Of a stretch of DNA of 7,215 bases, positions 6,086 through 7,215 are shown piece after piece. The notes beneath the pieces were generated by a model, which searched no databases, had not been told where the DNA came from, and saw only the letters and a list, made by a program, of their open reading frames with translations. Numbering within the stretch: the first letter of the stretch is position 1; the number at the start of each line of letters is the position of its first letter. The position numbers were made by a program, and so were the translations under genes. Origin of the DNA: Candidatus Moraniibacteriota bacterium (GTDB taxonomy: Bacteria > Patescibacteriota > Minisyncoccia > Moranbacterales > GCA-2747515); NCBI GenBank assembly GCA_027069365.1, contig JALXES010000034.1, positions 1 to 7,215 on the forward strand, written 5' to 3'.

Positions 6086-6580
6086 ATGGCACAAGAACAA
6101 CGACAACAACAGCGCAGGGGACGTCGCCGTCGCACCATGCGCCGCGAGAAACCGGAATTTGAGAATCGCTTGCTGGATTTGGCGCGCGTGACGCGTGTGG
6201 TCAAGGGCGGGCGCCGCTTCAGTTTCCGCGCAACGGTTGTCATCGGTGACCGCAAGGGGCGCGTAGGCGTTGGTGTCGCAAAGGGTACCGATGTCTCCAG
6301 TGCGATGCAGAAGGCGATGAATGATGCCAAGAAGCACATGATTACTGTGCCGATTACCAATGGAACAATCCCTCATGATGTTATCATCAAGCACGGAAGT
6401 GCACGCATCATGTTGAAGCCGGCACCGGCGGGACGTGGTGTGATTGCCGGCGGGGCGGTGCGAACGATTGTTGACCTGGCAGGTGTGCGTGACATTGTCA
6501 CAAAGTCACTCGGCACGTCAAACAAACTCAATGTGGCGCGTGCAACGTGTGCAGCGTTGGAGCAGTTGAAGAAAGCGTAA
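6086..6580 (+). CDS. rpsE: 30S ribosomal protein S5
   Basis: S5 is at the back of the 30S subunit by the mRNA entry channel and affects decoding accuracy. The 164-residue protein starts with a Gln/Arg-rich stretch (residues 3-20). The double-stranded RNA-binding-like N-domain follows, with ENRLLDLARVTRVVKGGRRFSF (26-47) and VIGDRKGRVGVGVAKG (52-67). The C-domain contains GSARIMLKPAPAGRGVIAGG (104-123) and GTSNKLNVARATCAALEQL (143-161). The loop that is altered in spectinomycin-resistant mutants (VVKGGRRFSF) is intact. Compared with E. coli S5 the N-terminus is longer by about 15 residues, while the last ~19 residues are absent. TTG at 6074 is an alternative start but ATG at 6086 is preferred. 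L15 follows directly, with no L30 gene between. Confidence 0.96.
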   Translation: MAQEQRQQQRRGRRRRTMRREKPEFENRLLDLARVTRVVKGGRRFSFRATVVIGDRKGRVGVGVAKGTDVSSAMQKAMNDAKKHMITVPITNGTIPHDVIIKHGSARIMLKPAPAGRGVIAGGAVRTIVDLAGVRDIVTKSLGTSNKLNVARATCAALEQLKKA

Positions 6581-6606
6581 ACAAGTGATCTAACAATACC
6601 GAGACT

Positions 6607-7215
6607 ATGCAGATGCATGAACTAACAACAACCAAGAAAGCGCGTAAGCGCGTGGGGCGCGGCGGCAAGTATCGCAAGACGGCCGGTCGTGGGACGAAAG
6701 GTCAGAAAGCACGCAGTGGCGGCAATGTTGATCCGTTGTTTGAAGGTGGTCGTTCATCACTTGTACAGCGCATGAAAAAGAACCGTGGCTTCAAGGCGGT
6801 GCATGCGGCAAAGCGCACAGTGTCACTCACGGCATTGGAGAGGGCATTTGATGATGGTGCAACAGTGTCACTGGAGACGCTTGTTATCGCCGGTGTGCTG
6901 CGCAAGTCGCAGAAGAAAGCAGGCGCCAAGATTGTTGCGACGGGCACATTGACGAAGAAGCTTACTATCGCTGAGGATGTGGCGATGTCACGTGCAGCAG
7001 CCGCGGCGATTGCACAAGCAGCAGGTGGCGTCCAGGAGAAATCTGCAGCAAAGCGTACAGAGAACGCATCTGCAAAGACAGCTACACAAGCAACCGCCGA
7101 CGACCTTACAAAGATTGAAGGCATCGGTCCAAAAATCGCCGAGACACTCTCGGCTGCCGGCATCAGCACATTTGCAGATCTTGCCGACACCGATGCTCAA
7201 AAGATTGCCGAGGTC
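6607..7215 (+). CDS. rplO: 50S ribosomal protein L15 with HhH tail, 3'-truncated
   Basis: L15 is a late 50S assembly protein whose long N-terminal arm threads through 23S rRNA. The frame is open from the ATG at 6607 to the last base (203 residues, no stop). The arm is present in a shortened form: [26 protein letters not shown] (14-39), with the G.GKGKT stretch of E. coli L15 contracted, then [18 protein letters not shown] (45-62). The globular part runs to [12 protein letters not shown] (130-141). Normal L15 (~145 residues) ends about here. Instead an Ala/Lys/Thr-rich linker (142-164) leads to [21 protein letters not shown] (165-185) and [17 protein letters not shown], a helix-hairpin-helix unit of the type seen appended to L21 and other ribosomal proteins. 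Its end lies outside the window. An ATG at 6613 is an alternative start. SecY would be the expected next gene. Confidence 0.95.
   Translation, partial: MQMHELTTTKKARKRVGRGGKYRKTAGRGTKGQKARSGGNVDPLFEGGRSSLVQRMKKNRGFKAVHAAKRTVSLTALERAFDDGATVSLETLVIAGVLRKSQKKAGAKIVATGTLTKKLTIAEDVAMSRAAAAAIAQAAGGVQEKSAAKRTENASAKTATQATADDLTKIEGIGPKIAETLSAAGISTFADLADTDAQKIAEV

Noticed and set aside
1..7215. A previously undescribed multi-gene system
   Set aside because: Every stretch over 62 nt is accounted for by a known ribosomal protein gene in the standard order; novelty is limited to protein tails, start-site context and the missing L30.

Overview
The window is a stretch of the bacterial S10-spc ribosomal-protein operon, read entirely on the + strand. 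It holds sixteen genes in the order L2 (5'-truncated), S19, L22, S3, L16, L29, S17, L14, L24, L5, S14, S8, L6, L18, S5 and L15 (3'-truncated). All are recognisable from conserved protein motifs. Spacers run from 11 to 62 nt, apart from one 4-nt overlap (L16/L29). No tRNA, rRNA, mobile element, CRISPR array or clear terminator is seen.

The likely source is a Candidate Phyla Radiation (Patescibacteria) bacterium. Four features point there. The L30 gene (rpmD), normally between S5 and L15, is absent. S14 is the short zinc-binding form. L15 has a shortened glycine-rich N-terminal segment and continues into a helix-hairpin-helix (HhH) tail. L22 has a long basic tail ending in FRRK. No single one proves the placement, and a finer rank cannot be assigned. 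TGA is used as a stop (L16), so the glycine-UGA code of Gracilibacteria/Absconditabacteria does not fit.

Region by region: 1-2647 is the end of the S10 operon (L2, S19, L22, S3, L16), and L29 and S17 follow to 3124. From 3148 (L14) to the window end is the spc part (L14, L24, L5, S14, S8, L6, L18, S5, L15). The two segments are joined without a visible break, as in one long transcription unit. The products build the 30S subunit (S19, S3, S17, S14, S8, S5) and the 50S subunit (L2, L22, L16, L29, L14, L24, L5, L6, L18, L15), so the genes work together as a co-expressed assembly set.

This is a housekeeping region and I see no new defence, mobile or metabolic system in it. The points worth a second look are: (i) almost no Shine-Dalgarno sequences, combined with T immediately before the ATG in 14 of the 15 starts present; (ii) the HhH extension on L15; (iii) the loss of L30; (iv) the L22 tail, whose coding DNA holds an 18-bp perfect palindrome; (v) the unusually long S8-L6 spacer, with a hairpin and weak promoter-like hexamers.
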